Below are positions 1 through 7,751 of a stretch of 40,108 nucleotides of DNA, piece after piece. Source of the DNA: an uncultured Acidobacteriia bacterium. Its GTDB lineage: Bacteria > Acidobacteriota > Terriglobia > Bryobacterales > Bryobacteraceae. The DNA is taken from assembly GCA_903881085.1 (NCBI GenBank), contig CAIRSA010000534.1, forward strand, positions 1 through 40,108, read 5' to 3'. Numbering within the stretch: the stretch's first letter is position 1; every line of letters begins with the position of its first letter. The translations under genes and the position numbers were made by a program. The notes beneath the pieces are model-generated. The model was not told the origin of the DNA. It saw nothing but the letters and a program-made list of their open reading frames with translations, and did no database searches.

Positions 1-72
1 AGCCTTGGCGAAGGCGGAAGCCTTGGCGAAGGCGGAAGCCTTGGCGAAGGCGGAAGCCCTAGCGAAGGCGAA
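1..72. repeat. 18-bp tandem repeat, about four copies
   Basis: The unit AGCCTTGGCGAAGGCGGA is repeated three times exactly (1-18, 19-36, 37-54) and a diverged fourth copy follows to 72. The array may extend beyond the left edge. The core resembles part of the palindromic element at 15777-15843 (GCTTTAGCGAAGGAGGAT), so it may be a local tandem expansion of that dispersed repeat. The first 316 bases hold this array and two hairpins (233-280); I see no protein-coding gene there. Confidence 0.85.
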
Positions 73-232
73 TCGCCTGCCTTCTCGCTGAGTGGCACTC
101 GCCCCATCGCCACTCAAACGCTCTGGACCAGCTTGATACCCAAGCTTCTTGGATTATTCGAAAAGGCCAATTTCCAATCGGCCGCAGAATGCCATCCTGC
201 CTCACAGAACGGGCAAATCAGATTCGGAGTTG

Positions 233-280
233 CTGCAAATGCAGTACCCCGGACGCTTCCTTTCGAAAGTGTCCGGGGTA
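233..280. repeat. two adjacent hairpins, 3' of the secreted-protein operon
   Basis: A small hairpin CTGCA-AA-TGCAG (233-244) is followed directly by a 14-bp stem, 245-258 with 267-280, with a single G.T pair and an 8-nt loop. The hairpins lie about 40 bases past the stop codon of the minus-strand gene ending at 317, so they could mark the mRNA 3' end. No T-run follows on either strand, so this is not a standard intrinsic terminator. A REP-like element is the alternative. Confidence 0.6.
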
Positions 281-316
281 TGTGGTGGAAGGTTCGGAGC
301 AGGATGAGTGGAAGGG

Positions 317-760
317 TTAATCGGCAAGAACTGTTTGCAGGCGGATCACGGCAAGTTTCTGCGTTCCCACGGAACTGCCCTTTGGAGAGCCAAAAATCAA
401 ACCGCCGGGGCCATTTCCAGGCCAAAGCTGAACCAGGCTGCAGCCTGAGTCACCACAACGGAACACCAGCTTCGGATCGGTTGTCGCAATGCCTGGAGCA
501 GAACTGACGATCCCCGTGGACATCGCGACCCTTTTGCCGCTCCCGTCCGGATGCCCGATGAACAGCGTGCGAATTCCGCCTATCGAGACATTCACCGACG
601 CCGAGTAGCTGCCGGCGGTGAACTTCTGATCGCCTACCTGAAAGGCAAACGGAATCTCTGCCTTAAACTTGCTGCTCACGAATTGTGCCGAGGCTACGGT
701 CGCGCCGAGGGTCATTGCCGCTGCGGCGAAAAGCATGGTGCGGGTGAATGTGTTTTTCAT
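317..760 (-). CDS. small secreted protein of unknown function
   Basis: 147 residues with a clear Sec signal peptide (basic MKNTFTR, hydrophobic stretch, cleavage after ASA around residue 25). The mature part opens with KAEIPFAFQVGDQKFTAGSY, a pattern shared with the next gene upstream (798-1238), so the two are tandem paralogues. Both also have two cysteines flanking GDSG or VSSG (CGDSGC here, CVSSGC in the neighbour), which could form a disulfide. An AGGAG Shine-Dalgarno sequence precedes the ATG. The gene lies 37 bases downstream of its paralogue and is probably cotranscribed. I do not recognise a named function; an extracytoplasmic beta-rich protein is likely. Confidence 0.8.
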   Translation of the reverse strand: MKNTFTRTMLFAAAAMTLGATVASAQFVSSKFKAEIPFAFQVGDQKFTAGSYSASVNVSIGGIRTLFIGHPDGSGKRVAMSTGIVSSAPGIATTDPKLVFRCGDSGCSLVQLWPGNGPGGLIFGSPKGSSVGTQKLAVIRLQTVLAD

Positions 761-797
761 GGGGATCTCCTGATTTCCTCGTAGTACGCTTCCTGGG

Positions 798-1238
798 TTA
801 GTCAGCCGAAGTTGGCAGCAAGCGAACCGTTGCGATGCGCATGGTTTCGTTCGGCTGTTGCTTTGGAGTCCGGAACTGCACGCCGGGTTCGCCCCTGCGT
901 ACCCACACTTGAGATAGTGCGCACCCGGAGCTCACGCAACTGAAAACGAGCCGTGTCTCTGCTTTGTTATCGTCGGATTGTCTGGGATTCGCGGGCGCCA
1001 TGCCCTGGCTGAGGTGCGCTACGCCGGTCTCCTGATCTTTGATCACAAGAACCTTTGCACCCGTACTGGTTGACAGGATGGACGCCTCATACGTTCCTGC
1101 TGCATAACTCTGATTGCCGACGTGGAAGGCGAAAGGAATTTCCGCTTTCAATTTGATTGTGTTTTCAGCCATTACCGGGGTCATGCTGATGGCCAGCGTG
1201 GCCGCGGCCAAAATCGTGTTGTTGAGTACGCTTTTCAT
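798..1238 (-). CDS. small secreted protein, paralogue of the 317-760 gene
   Basis: 146 residues. The ATG at 1238 is preferred over an upstream in-frame start at 1370, because AAGGAGA sits 5-6 bases before it and the protein then begins with a signal peptide (MKSVLNNT, hydrophobic core, cleavage near VMA-EN). The mature sequence has KAEIPFAFHVGNQSYAAGTY, aligned with the following gene, and the same spaced cysteine pair. The two probably form a unit behind the sigma/anti-sigma/DUF4097 operon, separated from it by 141 bases containing a hairpin (1364-1380). Function unknown. Confidence 0.8.
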   Translation of the reverse strand: MKSVLNNTILAAATLAISMTPVMAENTIKLKAEIPFAFHVGNQSYAAGTYEASILSTSTGAKVLVIKDQETGVAHLSQGMAPANPRQSDDNKAETRLVFSCVSSGCALSQVWVRRGEPGVQFRTPKQQPNETMRIATVRLLPTSAD

Positions 1239-1363
1239 GTCAGTCTCCTTGTTGCGGTTACGCAGCTTTAGTATGCAGCGTGAGGACCAAACGGCAATCA
1301 CGCGGTAAGTGGTTGAAAATGCGTAGTTGGCATTGGGGAGACGGACGATTTTATGAACCGATT

Positions 1364-1380
1364 GGTTCACGGCGTGAACC
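1364..1380. repeat. inverted repeat abutting a stop codon
   Basis: GGTTCAC-GGC-GTGAACC is a perfect 7-bp stem with a 3-nt loop. Its last base is the first base of the minus-strand TAG of the DUF4097 gene. A preceding GAACC at 1355-1359 can pair alternatively with the same GGTTC. It could be a transcript-end hairpin for the sigma-factor operon, or an operator for the two secreted-protein genes; no T-run follows. Confidence 0.55.
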
Positions 1381-2078
1381 TATTTGTTGCCGGCGGAGGC
1401 TTTGCGGATGTTGACTGACCCGTTGTAGTTCTTGAACTGCATTTCCGTGCCACCTCCGTTGATGGTAGCGGTGAACGACTTCCCTGCCGTGCCTCCACGC
1501 ATCAGTAAATCAAAGTCGCTGCGCACGGAACCGCGCTCCACATGAACGTTCAAGGAAGCCTTCAGATCCGCCGGAAACACCACGTCAATCTTTCCGTTAA
1601 ACGAACTGAACGACATGGGCCGGCGCGCGTCCACTTTATCGAAGGTCACGTTGATTGACCCGTTGTGCGAGTTTGCCACTACCGCCCCTGCCACTCCGCG
1701 CAGCGAGATGCTGCCGTTCGTGGTCTGCACATCCAATTCGCCCTTCACGCCTTCCACATGGATGGATCCGTTCGTGTCGTTCAACTCGAGCGATGTCTGG
1801 AACGGAACCTGAATCGATATGCTGGCGTTGGGCTCTGCCTTCAGTGTCATTCGATTTCCCTCTACATTGACGTTGATCCGCGGCATTGTGCGTGTGCGAT
1901 GCGTGTGCGATGGTTGCTCCTGAATCACCACGGTTTTGCCGCTGTAACCGGTCACCGTGATGCTGCCGTTGCTCTGATGCAGTTTCAAGAATCCAGGCCG
2001 CTCCGGGTCTGAGAATGCCACGCTCTGTCCATATACTAGCTGCGCCCCAAGGCACAACAGAATGATCATTCGGTCCAT
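1380..2078 (-). CDS. DUF4097-type beta-helix adhesin-like secreted protein
   Basis: 232 residues starting at MDRMIILLC, with a signal peptide ending near VYGQ. The body is a run of short repeats of the form NGSI-x-hydrophobic (SNGSITV, TNGSIHV, TNGSISL, HNGSINV, FNGKIDV, YNGSVNI), the signature of the DUF4097 putative-adhesin fold, a right-handed beta-helix. The start at 2078 has AAGGAA upstream and overlaps the anti-sigma gene by 13 bases; an alternative ATG at 2069 overlaps its stop as ATGA. Position in the sigma/anti-sigma operon fits an envelope-stress or surface role. Molecular function is not established for this family. Confidence 0.85.
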   Translation of the reverse strand: MDRMIILLCLGAQLVYGQSVAFSDPERPGFLKLHQSNGSITVTGYSGKTVVIQEQPSHTHRTRTMPRINVNVEGNRMTLKAEPNASISIQVPFQTSLELNDTNGSIHVEGVKGELDVQTTNGSISLRGVAGAVVANSHNGSINVTFDKVDARRPMSFSSFNGKIDVVFPADLKASLNVHVERGSVRSDFDLLMRGGTAGKSFTATINGGGTEMQFKNYNGSVNIRKASAGNK

Positions 2079-2830
2079 ACAATTCCTTTTGCGCGCATCT
2101 GTTCCAAGCCCCACTTTGCGCGCTGCTTCACTAAATCGTCTGCTTCTGCCGATGCCTGCAACTTGCGCAGCACACTGACGGATTTCGGCTCGTTCAATTC
2201 CACCATCGTGTCGATCAATGCGATCTGTACCATCGGCGCCTGATGTCGCTGCAACGATTCCAAGAAGCCCTGCCGCACCGGCGGCTGCGTGGAGATGCGG
2301 CGCAACGCGTCCACCGCCGCCAAGCGTACGTCCACGCTTGAATCCGAATTCAGCGCTTCAAGCAGCGCATCGCGAATCTGCGAGTCGGTCTTGTCCATTT
2401 GATAGGAATAACTCACGCCGCGCAGCCGGTCGCTGGCTGATTGCTGCTGCATCAGCGACAGCGCGAACATCTCGCGCATGTCCCGCACTTCGCGGCGCAG
2501 TCCTGCCACTTCACTCGCCGGCTCGTGTGGCAAATAACGGCCGGCGACGAACGAACAGACTGCGATGGTCGCCGCGGCGGCCGCCTGCCACATCCACGCT
2601 CGCGGCCTTGGAGCGGCTGCCGTTTCGCGCGCCAGCATCTCATGGAACCGCGCCCGCATGCGTGTTGGCGGTATCTCATCGGGGATCGTCCCCAACTTGT
2701 CCCACAGCCCAGCTAGTTCACTGCACTCAGCGCAATCGGCCAGATGGGCTTCCACATCGGCGCGCGCCGCGGCGTTCAAGTTCCCGGCCAGAAAATCAGG
2801 CAGCTCAGTTTTCGCCCGTTCGCAATTCAT
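2066..2830 (-). CDS. anti-sigma factor with zinc-finger (zf-HC2) and HEAT-like C-terminal domain
   Basis: 254 residues. The N terminus carries the anti-sigma zinc-finger pattern: C3, then H29-x3-C33-x2-C36. One transmembrane helix follows at about residues 79-97. A coiled-coil-like segment leads to an extracytoplasmic part that looks like HEAT-type helical repeats (DVRLAAVDALRRI and similar). The N-terminal zinc domain is expected to hold the ECF sigma factor at the membrane until a signal arrives. The ATG overlaps the sigma-factor stop by 4 bases (2827-2830), giving translational coupling. The signal sensed is unknown. Confidence 0.88.
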   Translation of the reverse strand: MNCERAKTELPDFLAGNLNAAARADVEAHLADCAECSELAGLWDKLGTIPDEIPPTRMRARFHEMLARETAAAPRPRAWMWQAAAAATIAVCSFVAGRYLPHEPASEVAGLRREVRDMREMFALSLMQQQSASDRLRGVSYSYQMDKTDSQIRDALLEALNSDSSVDVRLAAVDALRRISTQPPVRQGFLESLQRHQAPMVQIALIDTMVELNEPKSVSVLRKLQASAEADDLVKQRAKWGLEQMRAKGIVWTE

Positions 2831-3372
2831 GACGCCTTTCTCCCTGTCATCTCAAAAAACTGCTCGCGCAGCGCCTGCATGGCGCGAAACACTCGCACCT
2901 TCACCGTGCCCACTTCGCACTCCATCAGCGCCGCAATCTGCTCATACTTCATTCCTTGAAACCGGCTAAGCACCAGCAGTTCGCGTTTTTCCGGCGGTAG
3001 CCGCAGCAGGGCCCTTTTCACGAATTCGATCTCCTGCCGGTCGTCGAGCGACTTTTCAGCCCGTGCAGGCCCGTCCCAATCCTCAGCCAGGCCCACTTCC
3101 CATTTGCGCTTACGCATCTGGTCAATGTGAGCAGTGCGCGCGATGCGGTACATCCATGTGGTGAAGCCATACTCCTGTCGATAGGTCTCGCGATATTTCA
3201 GCATACGGAAAAAGACCTCCTGCACCAGGTCTTCGCTGGCCTGGCTGCTGCCGGTCATGCGCAGGTAGTATCGATACAACTTGGCATGGTGCCGCTCAAA
3301 CAGTACGGCGAGTTTGCGCTCGTCGCCGCTGCGTACGGCATTCATCAGTTGATCGTCGCCTGTTTGATCCAC
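2827..3372 (-). CDS. ECF-family RNA polymerase sigma factor
   Basis: 181 residues with both ECF regions. Region 2 spans about residues 20-90 (LFERHHAKLYRYYLRMTG, EDLVQEVFFRMLKY, FTTWMYRIARTAHIDQMRKRKW). Region 4 spans about 120-170 (LLRLPPEKRELLVLSRF, KYEQIAALMECEVGTVKVRVFRAMQALRE, a helix-turn-helix). It should direct RNA polymerase to an envelope-related regulon and be held by the anti-sigma factor encoded next. A stop codon lies immediately upstream of the GTG at 3372, so this is the longest possible start; an ATG at 3345 is an alternative. Confidence 0.92.
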   Translation of the reverse strand: MDQTGDDQLMNAVRSGDERKLAVLFERHHAKLYRYYLRMTGSSQASEDLVQEVFFRMLKYRETYRQEYGFTTWMYRIARTAHIDQMRKRKWEVGLAEDWDGPARAEKSLDDRQEIEFVKRALLRLPPEKRELLVLSRFQGMKYEQIAALMECEVGTVKVRVFRAMQALREQFFEMTGRKAS

Positions 3373-3379
3373 TCACTTC

Positions 3380-3408
3380 AGATTACTGCGCCACGCGAAA
3401 AAGGTTAC
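3380..3408 (-). promoter_or_regulatory. possible ECF autoregulated promoter
   Basis: On the minus strand GTAACC (3408-3403) lies 16 bases before GTAATCT (3386-3380). An AAC-containing -35 with this spacing is typical of ECF promoters, and the position directly upstream of the sigma gene fits autoregulation. The -10 is not a clean match to a known ECF consensus. Transcription would begin almost at the GTG start, implying a leaderless message or use of the downstream ATG. Confidence 0.35.
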
Positions 3409-3425
3409 GCTATTGGCAGATACTC

Positions 3426-5582
3426 ATGAAACGCACCCTTGTCATTCTTTCGTTCTTCGCCTCCCTGCTTTGCGCCCAACCCAAGCAGGCCGACATCGTC
3501 ATTTATGGCGCAACCTCCTCAGGCATCGCGGCCGCAGTGCAGGCCTCGCGCATGGGCAAGTCCGTGCTCATCATCGATCCCGGCACGCACATCGGCGGCC
3601 TCACCACCGGTGGACTCGGCTGGACCGACATCGGCAACAAGCAGGTAGTGGGCGGCATCGCACGCGAATTCTATCGCCGCATCAAGACTAAGTATGACGA
3701 CCCGAAAGCGTGGAAATGGGAGACGCATGCTGAGTACATGAAACTGCGCCGCGGCGAGAACAATCCTGGCGAAGACGCCATGTGGACCTTTGAGCCGCAC
3801 GTCGCCACGCAGGTCTACGGCGAAATGCTCGCTCAATATAAGATCCCCGTGGTGCTCAACACCCGCCTCGATCTGCGCCCCGGCAAGGGCGTGCGCATGA
3901 ACGGCCAGCGCATCACCGCCATCGTCACCGATCAGGGCGCAGTCTATTCCGGCCGCATGTTTATTGACGCGACCTACGAAGGCGACCTGATGGCTCGATC
4001 CGGGGTCAGCTACACCATCGGCCGCGAAGCCAACGCAGAATTCGGCGAGAACTATAACGGCGTGGAGGCGGAGCATCGCCACTCACACCAGTTCCCTGAC
4101 GGCTTGAAGATCTCGCCCTTCGTGCGACCAGGCGATCCGTCGAGCGGCCTGCTGCCCGGCATCGATCCCAAAGGCCCCGGCGTGCGCGGCGAAGGCGACA
4201 AACGCATTCAGGTTTACTGCTTCCGCCTCTGCATGTCGCGCGCTGAAGGCAACCGCGTGGCGATCGAAAAGCCCGAAGGCTATCACGCCCGCGACTACGA
4301 ATTGCTGCTGCGCTACGCCGAATCGGGCCAGTATCACGTGCCTTCGTCGAAGTGGGATCCGCTGCCAAACTTGAAGACCGATACGAACAATCATGGTGCA
4401 GTCTCAACCGATTTCATCGGCATGAACTACGACTATCCCGAAGGCGATTACGAAACGCGCGCCAACATCATCAAGCAGCACGAGACCTACACCAAGGGCT
4501 ATCTGTGGACCTTGCAGAACAGCCCGCGCGTGCCGGAAGCCATCCGCGCCTACTACCGCCAGTGGGGTTTCCCCAAGGACGAGTTCTTAGACAACGGCCA
4601 CTTCCCCACCCAGCTGTATATTCGTGAATCCCGCCGCATGAAGAGCGGCGTAGTGATGACCGAACATTACGTTACTGGCCGCGAACTCGCCAAGGACTCC
4701 GTTGGCATGGGCGCGTACGGCATGGACTCGCACAACGTGCAGCGCTACATCACCGGCGACGCCCAAACAGGGCCGGCGCAACTCGATGTGCCTGCCGGAA
4801 CTCGCAAGTCGCCCTCTGCGCCAGGCTCCGTTGTTTGGGCGAATTCTCCAAATAGCTACGTTCGCAACGAGGGCAACATTCAGGTGGGCGGCTTCTCGCC
4901 GTATCCTATCAGCTACCAGTCCATCGTGCCGAAGAAGGGCCAGGCTACGAATCTCTTCGTGCCTGTGTGCCTTTCGGCCACGCACATCGCCTATGGTTCC
5001 ATCCGCATGGAACCCGTGTTCATGGTGCTTGGCCAGTCGGCCGCGACGGCTGCCTCGATGGCCATCGACGCCAAGATCGACGTGCAATCGGTGGATTACG
5101 CCTTACTGCAAAAGCGCCTGCTCGCCGACAACCAGATCCTGCAATCGCCGCCGACCCTGGCCAAGATCCCCGGCCGGCTTGACCCGCGCAAACTTGGCGG
5201 CATCGTGATCGACGACAACCAAGCCGAGCGCAAGGGACCGTGGACCCACAGTGGGGCCAATCATCCCTACATGGGCGACGGCTATTCGCACGACGGCAAC
5301 GCCCGCGACGGCAAGGCATCGATTACCTTCAAGACCGACGTCCCCGCGCCAGGCATGTACCGCGTGAAGGTGCTGTATCCGATCAACGAAAACCGCGCTT
5401 CGAACGCACTGGTCACCGTGACCTGCGACGACGGCACGCATGAATTCCGGATCAATGAGAAGAAGGAAGCGGTCTTCCTCGCGCCATGCAAGGTGTCCAA
5501 GTCAATTACCGTGACCGTCGGCAACAAAGACACCGACGGCTATGTGGTCGTCGATGGCGTGCAAATCGTTGAGTCCAAGTAA
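3426..5582 (+). CDS. secreted FAD-dependent oxidoreductase with C-terminal golvesin/xanthan-lyase-type domain
   Basis: 718 residues. A signal peptide (MKRTLVILSFFASLLCAQ) is followed by a Rossmann FAD-binding start, DIVIYGATSSGIAAAVQASR at 23-42, and then IIDPGTHIGGLTTGGLGWTD, the pattern of the FAD-dependent oxidoreductase family PF12831. After about residue 600 there is a beta-rich domain (ITFKTDVPAPGMYRVKVLY, DGYVVVDGVQIV) like the golvesin/xanthan-lyase C-terminal domain, probably for carbohydrate or surface attachment. Such proteins in Acidobacteria and Planctomycetes sit among carbohydrate-processing genes; the substrate is unknown. It starts 53 bases from the divergent sigma gene. Confidence 0.88.
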   Translation: MKRTLVILSFFASLLCAQPKQADIVIYGATSSGIAAAVQASRMGKSVLIIDPGTHIGGLTTGGLGWTDIGNKQVVGGIAREFYRRIKTKYDDPKAWKWETHAEYMKLRRGENNPGEDAMWTFEPHVATQVYGEMLAQYKIPVVLNTRLDLRPGKGVRMNGQRITAIVTDQGAVYSGRMFIDATYEGDLMARSGVSYTIGREANAEFGENYNGVEAEHRHSHQFPDGLKISPFVRPGDPSSGLLPGIDPKGPGVRGEGDKRIQVYCFRLCMSRAEGNRVAIEKPEGYHARDYELLLRYAESGQYHVPSSKWDPLPNLKTDTNNHGAVSTDFIGMNYDYPEGDYETRANIIKQHETYTKGYLWTLQNSPRVPEAIRAYYRQWGFPKDEFLDNGHFPTQLYIRESRRMKSGVVMTEHYVTGRELAKDSVGMGAYGMDSHNVQRYITGDAQTGPAQLDVPAGTRKSPSAPGSVVWANSPNSYVRNEGNIQVGGFSPYPISYQSIVPKKGQATNLFVPVCLSATHIAYGSIRMEPVFMVLGQSAATAASMAIDAKIDVQSVDYALLQKRLLADNQILQSPPTLAKIPGRLDPRKLGGIVIDDNQAERKGPWTHSGANHPYMGDGYSHDGNARDGKASITFKTDVPAPGMYRVKVLYPINENRASNALVTVTCDDGTHEFRINEKKEAVFLAPCKVSKSITVTVGNKDTDGYVVVDGVQIVESK

Positions 5583-5599
5583 CGCGATAAACTGTAAAC

Positions 5600-5815
5600 A
5601 TGGCGCGCCAATTTGATGTCGTAATCGAACGAGACGAAGAAGGCATGTACGTGGCCTCGGTTCCACAGCTTCCTGGCTGCCACACGGATGCGACTTCCCT
5701 CGACGAACTCATGGTGGAAATTCGCGAAGCGATAGAGCTGTGCCTGGAGGCGCAGGGCGAAGCGCCTGCCAACCTGGAGTTTGTAGGTATTCAACGGGTG
5801 ACCATCGCGGCATGA
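5600..5815 (+). CDS. hicB: HicB-family antitoxin
   Basis: 71 residues with the HicB fold signature: FDVVIERDEEGMYVASVPQLPGCHTDATSLDELMVEIREAIELCLE, a partly degraded RNase-H-like domain. HicB binds HicA toxin and often represses its own promoter. Unlike longer HicB proteins it has no C-terminal helix-turn-helix or ribbon-helix-helix domain. Its TGA overlaps the ATG of the downstream hicA (ATGA at 5812-5815), the usual toxin-antitoxin coupling, but that hicA is frameshifted. It lies 17 bases after the oxidoreductase gene. Confidence 0.85.
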   Translation: MARQFDVVIERDEEGMYVASVPQLPGCHTDATSLDELMVEIREAIELCLEAQGEAPANLEFVGIQRVTIAA

Positions 5816-6023
5816 GCACGTTGCCTCGGCCTTCGGGGAAGGCGGCTTGGAACGCGCAGGGTTCGTTGCCGAACGAGTACGAGGAAGCCACCGCTATATG
5901 AAGCATCCGGATGGCCGAGTGACGGTTGTTCCGTCCCACACTCGAACTCTGGGTCTGGGATTATTGCGAAAGATATTGTCGGATTGCCGCCTCACGCCGG
6001 AGCGGTTAAGCCAGTTACTGTAA
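5812..6023 (+). pseudogene. hicA: hicA toxin gene broken by a frameshift
   Basis: From ATG 5812 frame one reads MSTLPRPSGKAAWNA and then runs into a stop at about 5900. Another frame from about 5845 reads LERAGF, RGSHRYMKHPDGRVTVVPSH and GLGLLRKILSDCRLTPERL, ending at TAA 6021-6023. Together these are the complete HicA double-stranded-RNA-binding-like toxin, including the catalytic histidine motif GSH. Relative to the usual spacing between SGK and LERAGF about 10 bases are missing. The toxin is therefore probably inactive, unless this is a sequencing error. It overlaps hicB by 4 bases. Confidence 0.8.
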
Positions 6024-6094
6024 TCCAACTTGCTAACCCTAGAACGACGTTCGTCCTGATCTGCTGAAGAGTATTCTGGACTGAGAGGAACCCC

Positions 6095-6313
6095 GTGAAA
6101 CGATACGCCGTTGTTATAGAAAGTGGCCCAAACAACCTATCTGCCTACGTACCGGATCTTCCCGGTTGCATCACAACGGGGCAGACAGTGGAAGAGATCG
6201 AACATAACATTCGAGAGGCGATCCAACTACATCTTGAGGGCATGGCGGAAGACGGCGAAAAAATCCCTGAGCCAACCGCGTCAGTCTCATACATTGAACT
6301 GCACGTTGCCTGA
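6095..6313 (+). CDS. second HicB-family antitoxin-like protein, orphan
   Basis: 72 residues, GTG start with AGAGGA 6 bases upstream. The sequence KRYAVVIESGPNNLSAYVPDLPGCITTGQTVEEIEHNIREAIQLHLEGM is a compact HicB domain. It differs clearly from the HicB at 5600 and is not a recent duplicate. No intact hicA lies beside it; the only hicA is the frameshifted copy 71 bases upstream. Solitary HicB proteins exist and may regulate or neutralise toxins encoded elsewhere. It converges on the M20 peptidase gene with an 8-base gap. Confidence 0.85.
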   Translation: MKRYAVVIESGPNNLSAYVPDLPGCITTGQTVEEIEHNIREAIQLHLEGMAEDGEKIPEPTASVSYIELHVA

Positions 6314-6321
6314 CGTAACTA

Positions 6322-7707
6322 TTACCGCACCACCCCCGTCACAATCCCCCACAGCAACCCCGCACCCCGCGCCAAATTCTCCAACTCAATCCGTTCATCA
6401 TTCCCATGCGAGCGGCTCTCCCGCCCGTCGCGCACGAAAACCGGCGCACCGTAAACCGCCATGCCCTTCTGCCGCAAAAACGACCCATCGGTCGCACCGC
6501 GCGACATGAACGGCACCACCACCGGCTTCTTCGACGAGGCCAGAAACGTCTTCTCCATCGTCTTGTACAGCACCGTGGTCAACGAACTCGGCTCAGTGGC
6601 CGGCATCTCCTGCCCAGCGGCAGGCATCACGTCCACAGCCGGGTCGTTGATGATGCGCCGGAACCGTGCGATCACTTCCTGCTGCGTCTCATTCGGCAAC
6701 CGCCGCACATCCACCTGCGCCTCGGCAGAATTCGGAATCACGTTAATCTTCATCCCCGCGGCCAGCATCGTCGGCGAAACGGTGGTGCGCAGAATCGCGT
6801 CCATCTCCGTCTCGTGCTCGCGAATCTGATTGGCCGCCGCCTGCGAAGTGGTTTCGCTTTCCAGCTTCGCAAGCTGCGGCTGCAGCCACTGGTACTCCGG
6901 CAATTTCGCAAACTCATTCAAGTAGCGGCGAGTGGTCGTGTTGAGCCGCACTGGCTGATCCGCCTCGGCCAGCCGCGTGATGGCCCGAGCCAGATGCACC
7001 ACCGCGTTATCGGCGCGAGGCAGCGATCCATGCCCTGCCGTGCCGCGACCGGTCAACACCACCCGTGTAGGGATCTTCTCCGACGTCTGGATCTGGAACA
7101 CGCGCGTCTGGCTGGTGGTGTCCGCCGCGGAGCCTCCCTCATTGATGGCGAACTCGGCGTCGATCTTCGCGTAGGCGTTCTTGATCAGCCACTGGATGCC
7201 CAGAGAACCAGCCTCTTCATCGGCCTCGGAAAGAAAGATCACATCGCGCTTCAGCTTCACGCCGCTGCGCTTCAACTCCAGGAAAACGGCCAGTTCTGCC
7301 GCCAGCAGGCTCTTCGTATCGGTGGCGCCGCGGCCGTACATGTAGCCGTCCTTCACCAGCGCGGCGAACGGCTCCACGGTCCACTGCTTCCTATCCACCG
7401 GCACCACGTCGCTATGCGCCATCATCAGCAGCGGCCGCCCGCCTTCGCCCGTGCCCTTCAGCCGCGCCACGAAGTTCAGCCGTTTCGGATCGTCGCCCAG
7501 CACCTCGCACGCGATACCCTGCGCCTCTACAACCTGCTTCAAGTACATAGCCACGCGGGTCTCGTTGCCAGGCGGGTTCGACGTGTCGAGCCGGATCAGA
7601 TCGCTGAGATACTTCCGCGTGCTTTCGCCCAGAGCGGGCCCCTGTTGCCCGAAACACGCCACGGAAGCGAAAAGAAAAATGCAAACCCTGAAACACATGT
7701 GAATCAT
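6322..7707 (-). CDS. secreted M20-family metallopeptidase
   Basis: 461 residues with an N-terminal signal peptide (cleavage near ACFGQ). The M20/M28-type di-zinc site is visible: MMAHSDVV (H98, D100), GRGATDTK (bridging D130), EADEEAGS (E164 catalytic base and E165), and a C-terminal SHGNDERIE histidine. A dimerisation insert with RGTAGHGSLP lies between. The family includes carboxypeptidases and aminoacylases; the exact substrate cannot be read from sequence. The start could also be the ATG at 7698, which gives a shorter signal peptide. It is divergent from the purine permease gene with 44 bases between starts. Confidence 0.9.
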   Translation of the reverse strand: MIHMCFRVCIFLFASVACFGQQGPALGESTRKYLSDLIRLDTSNPPGNETRVAMYLKQVVEAQGIACEVLGDDPKRLNFVARLKGTGEGGRPLLMMAHSDVVPVDRKQWTVEPFAALVKDGYMYGRGATDTKSLLAAELAVFLELKRSGVKLKRDVIFLSEADEEAGSLGIQWLIKNAYAKIDAEFAINEGGSAADTTSQTRVFQIQTSEKIPTRVVLTGRGTAGHGSLPRADNAVVHLARAITRLAEADQPVRLNTTTRRYLNEFAKLPEYQWLQPQLAKLESETTSQAAANQIREHETEMDAILRTTVSPTMLAAGMKINVIPNSAEAQVDVRRLPNETQQEVIARFRRIINDPAVDVMPAAGQEMPATEPSSLTTVLYKTMEKTFLASSKKPVVVPFMSRGATDGSFLRQKGMAVYGAPVFVRDGRESRSHGNDERIELENLARGAGLLWGIVTGVVR

Positions 7708-7751
7708 GGTAGCACTCGCGCTCAGCCGCCGTTTGCTACCTTAGAAAGAAT

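Noticed and set aside
133..507. Plus-strand ORF at the left edge
   Set aside because: It overlaps a well-supported secreted protein on the other strand and covers two hairpins; no domain.
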